Part shown: piece after piece, positions 63,963 to 64,000 of the stretch
Numbering within the stretch: the stretch's first letter is position 1
Layout: each line of letters starts with the position of its first letter
Origin: Trinickia dabaoshanensis
GTDB lineage: Bacteria > Pseudomonadota > Gammaproteobacteria > Burkholderiales > Burkholderiaceae
Assembly (NCBI RefSeq): GCF_002879885.1
Contig: NZ_PNYA01000012.1
Coordinates: 141,012-205,011, forward strand
Reading direction: 5' to 3'
Length of the DNA: 64,000 bases
Translations under genes and position numbers: made by a program
The notes under the pieces: model-generated
Databases searched by the model: none
Told to the model about the DNA's origin: nothing
What the model saw: the letters and a program-made list of their open reading frames with translations, nothing else

Positions 63963-64000
63963 ATGCGCGGAGCGGACGGCTACACCGAGACGATGTTCAC
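63874..64000 (+). mobile_element. Insertion sequence, left end, cut by window edge
   Basis: A transposase start lies about 90 bp inside a segment beginning AGGCTGTTGAAATA. The outer boundary is approximate because the other end is outside the window. Confidence 0.5.
63963..64000 (+). CDS. IS transposase, N-terminal fragment (window edge)
   Basis: The visible N-terminus reads MRGADGYTETMFT. This resembles the start of IS5/IS1182-type DDE transposases common in Burkholderiaceae (M-R-G-A-D-x-x-T-E-x-x-F-T). The rest is outside the window, so completeness cannot be judged. An IS here, behind tRNA-Pro, may mark the edge of a second mobile region. Confidence 0.55.
   Translation, partial: MRGADGYTETMF

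Overview
The window is GC-rich, beta-proteobacterial chromosomal DNA, most likely Burkholderiaceae (Burkholderia, Paraburkholderia, Trinickia or a close relative). The support is the gene order carA-carB-greA-DUF4149-yhbY-rlmE-ftsH-folP-glmM-pstSCAB-phoU-phoB-phoR-ppk/ppx, an olsB-type ornithine-lipid acyltransferase, and a double-length UvrA paralogue of a kind I know from Burkholderia and Ralstonia. The genus is an inference; no rRNA gene is present.

Left chromosomal part (1-17191): the C-terminal part of trehalose-6-phosphate synthase, an ABC exporter half-transporter, a GT4 glycosyltransferase, a small membrane protein, a DUF488 protein, a uracil-DNA-glycosylase-family protein, the 1970-residue tandem UvrA, a His-rich PadR regulator followed by an MFS exporter, a divergent manganese catalase, and an orphan HigA-type antitoxin.

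Integrated element (17192-33991): a 50-bp direct repeat of the 3' end of tRNA-Val(CAC) bounds a 16.75-kb island. It carries a tyrosine integrase, an AlpA-like regulator, a P4-type primase-helicase, an SSB, a P27-type terminase small subunit without a large subunit, and an S49 phage-protease homologue in which alanine replaces the nucleophilic serine. It also carries two different HEPN-domain proteins (AbiU2-like and Apea-like), a two-gene membrane module, and an AT-rich, translationally coupled pair of a membrane pentapeptide-repeat protein and a nucleotidyltransferase. The replication and packaging genes resemble a phage satellite (P4/PICI-like), and the right half looks like anti-phage cargo. 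A pair of iteron-like inverted repeats and a family of hairpins with a constant CTCAA-NN-TTGAG tip lie inside it.

Right chromosomal part (33992-64000): dnaQ, rnhA, a methyltransferase, gloB, mltD, the pyrimidine/arginine entry genes carAB, greA, yhbY/rlmE, ftsH, folP, glmM, then the complete phosphate regulon. This runs from pstS, behind tandem Pho boxes, to phoR, with divergent ppk and ppx for polyphosphate. The window ends with olsB, sixA, tRNA-Pro(TGG) and the start of an IS transposase, which may mark another mobile region.
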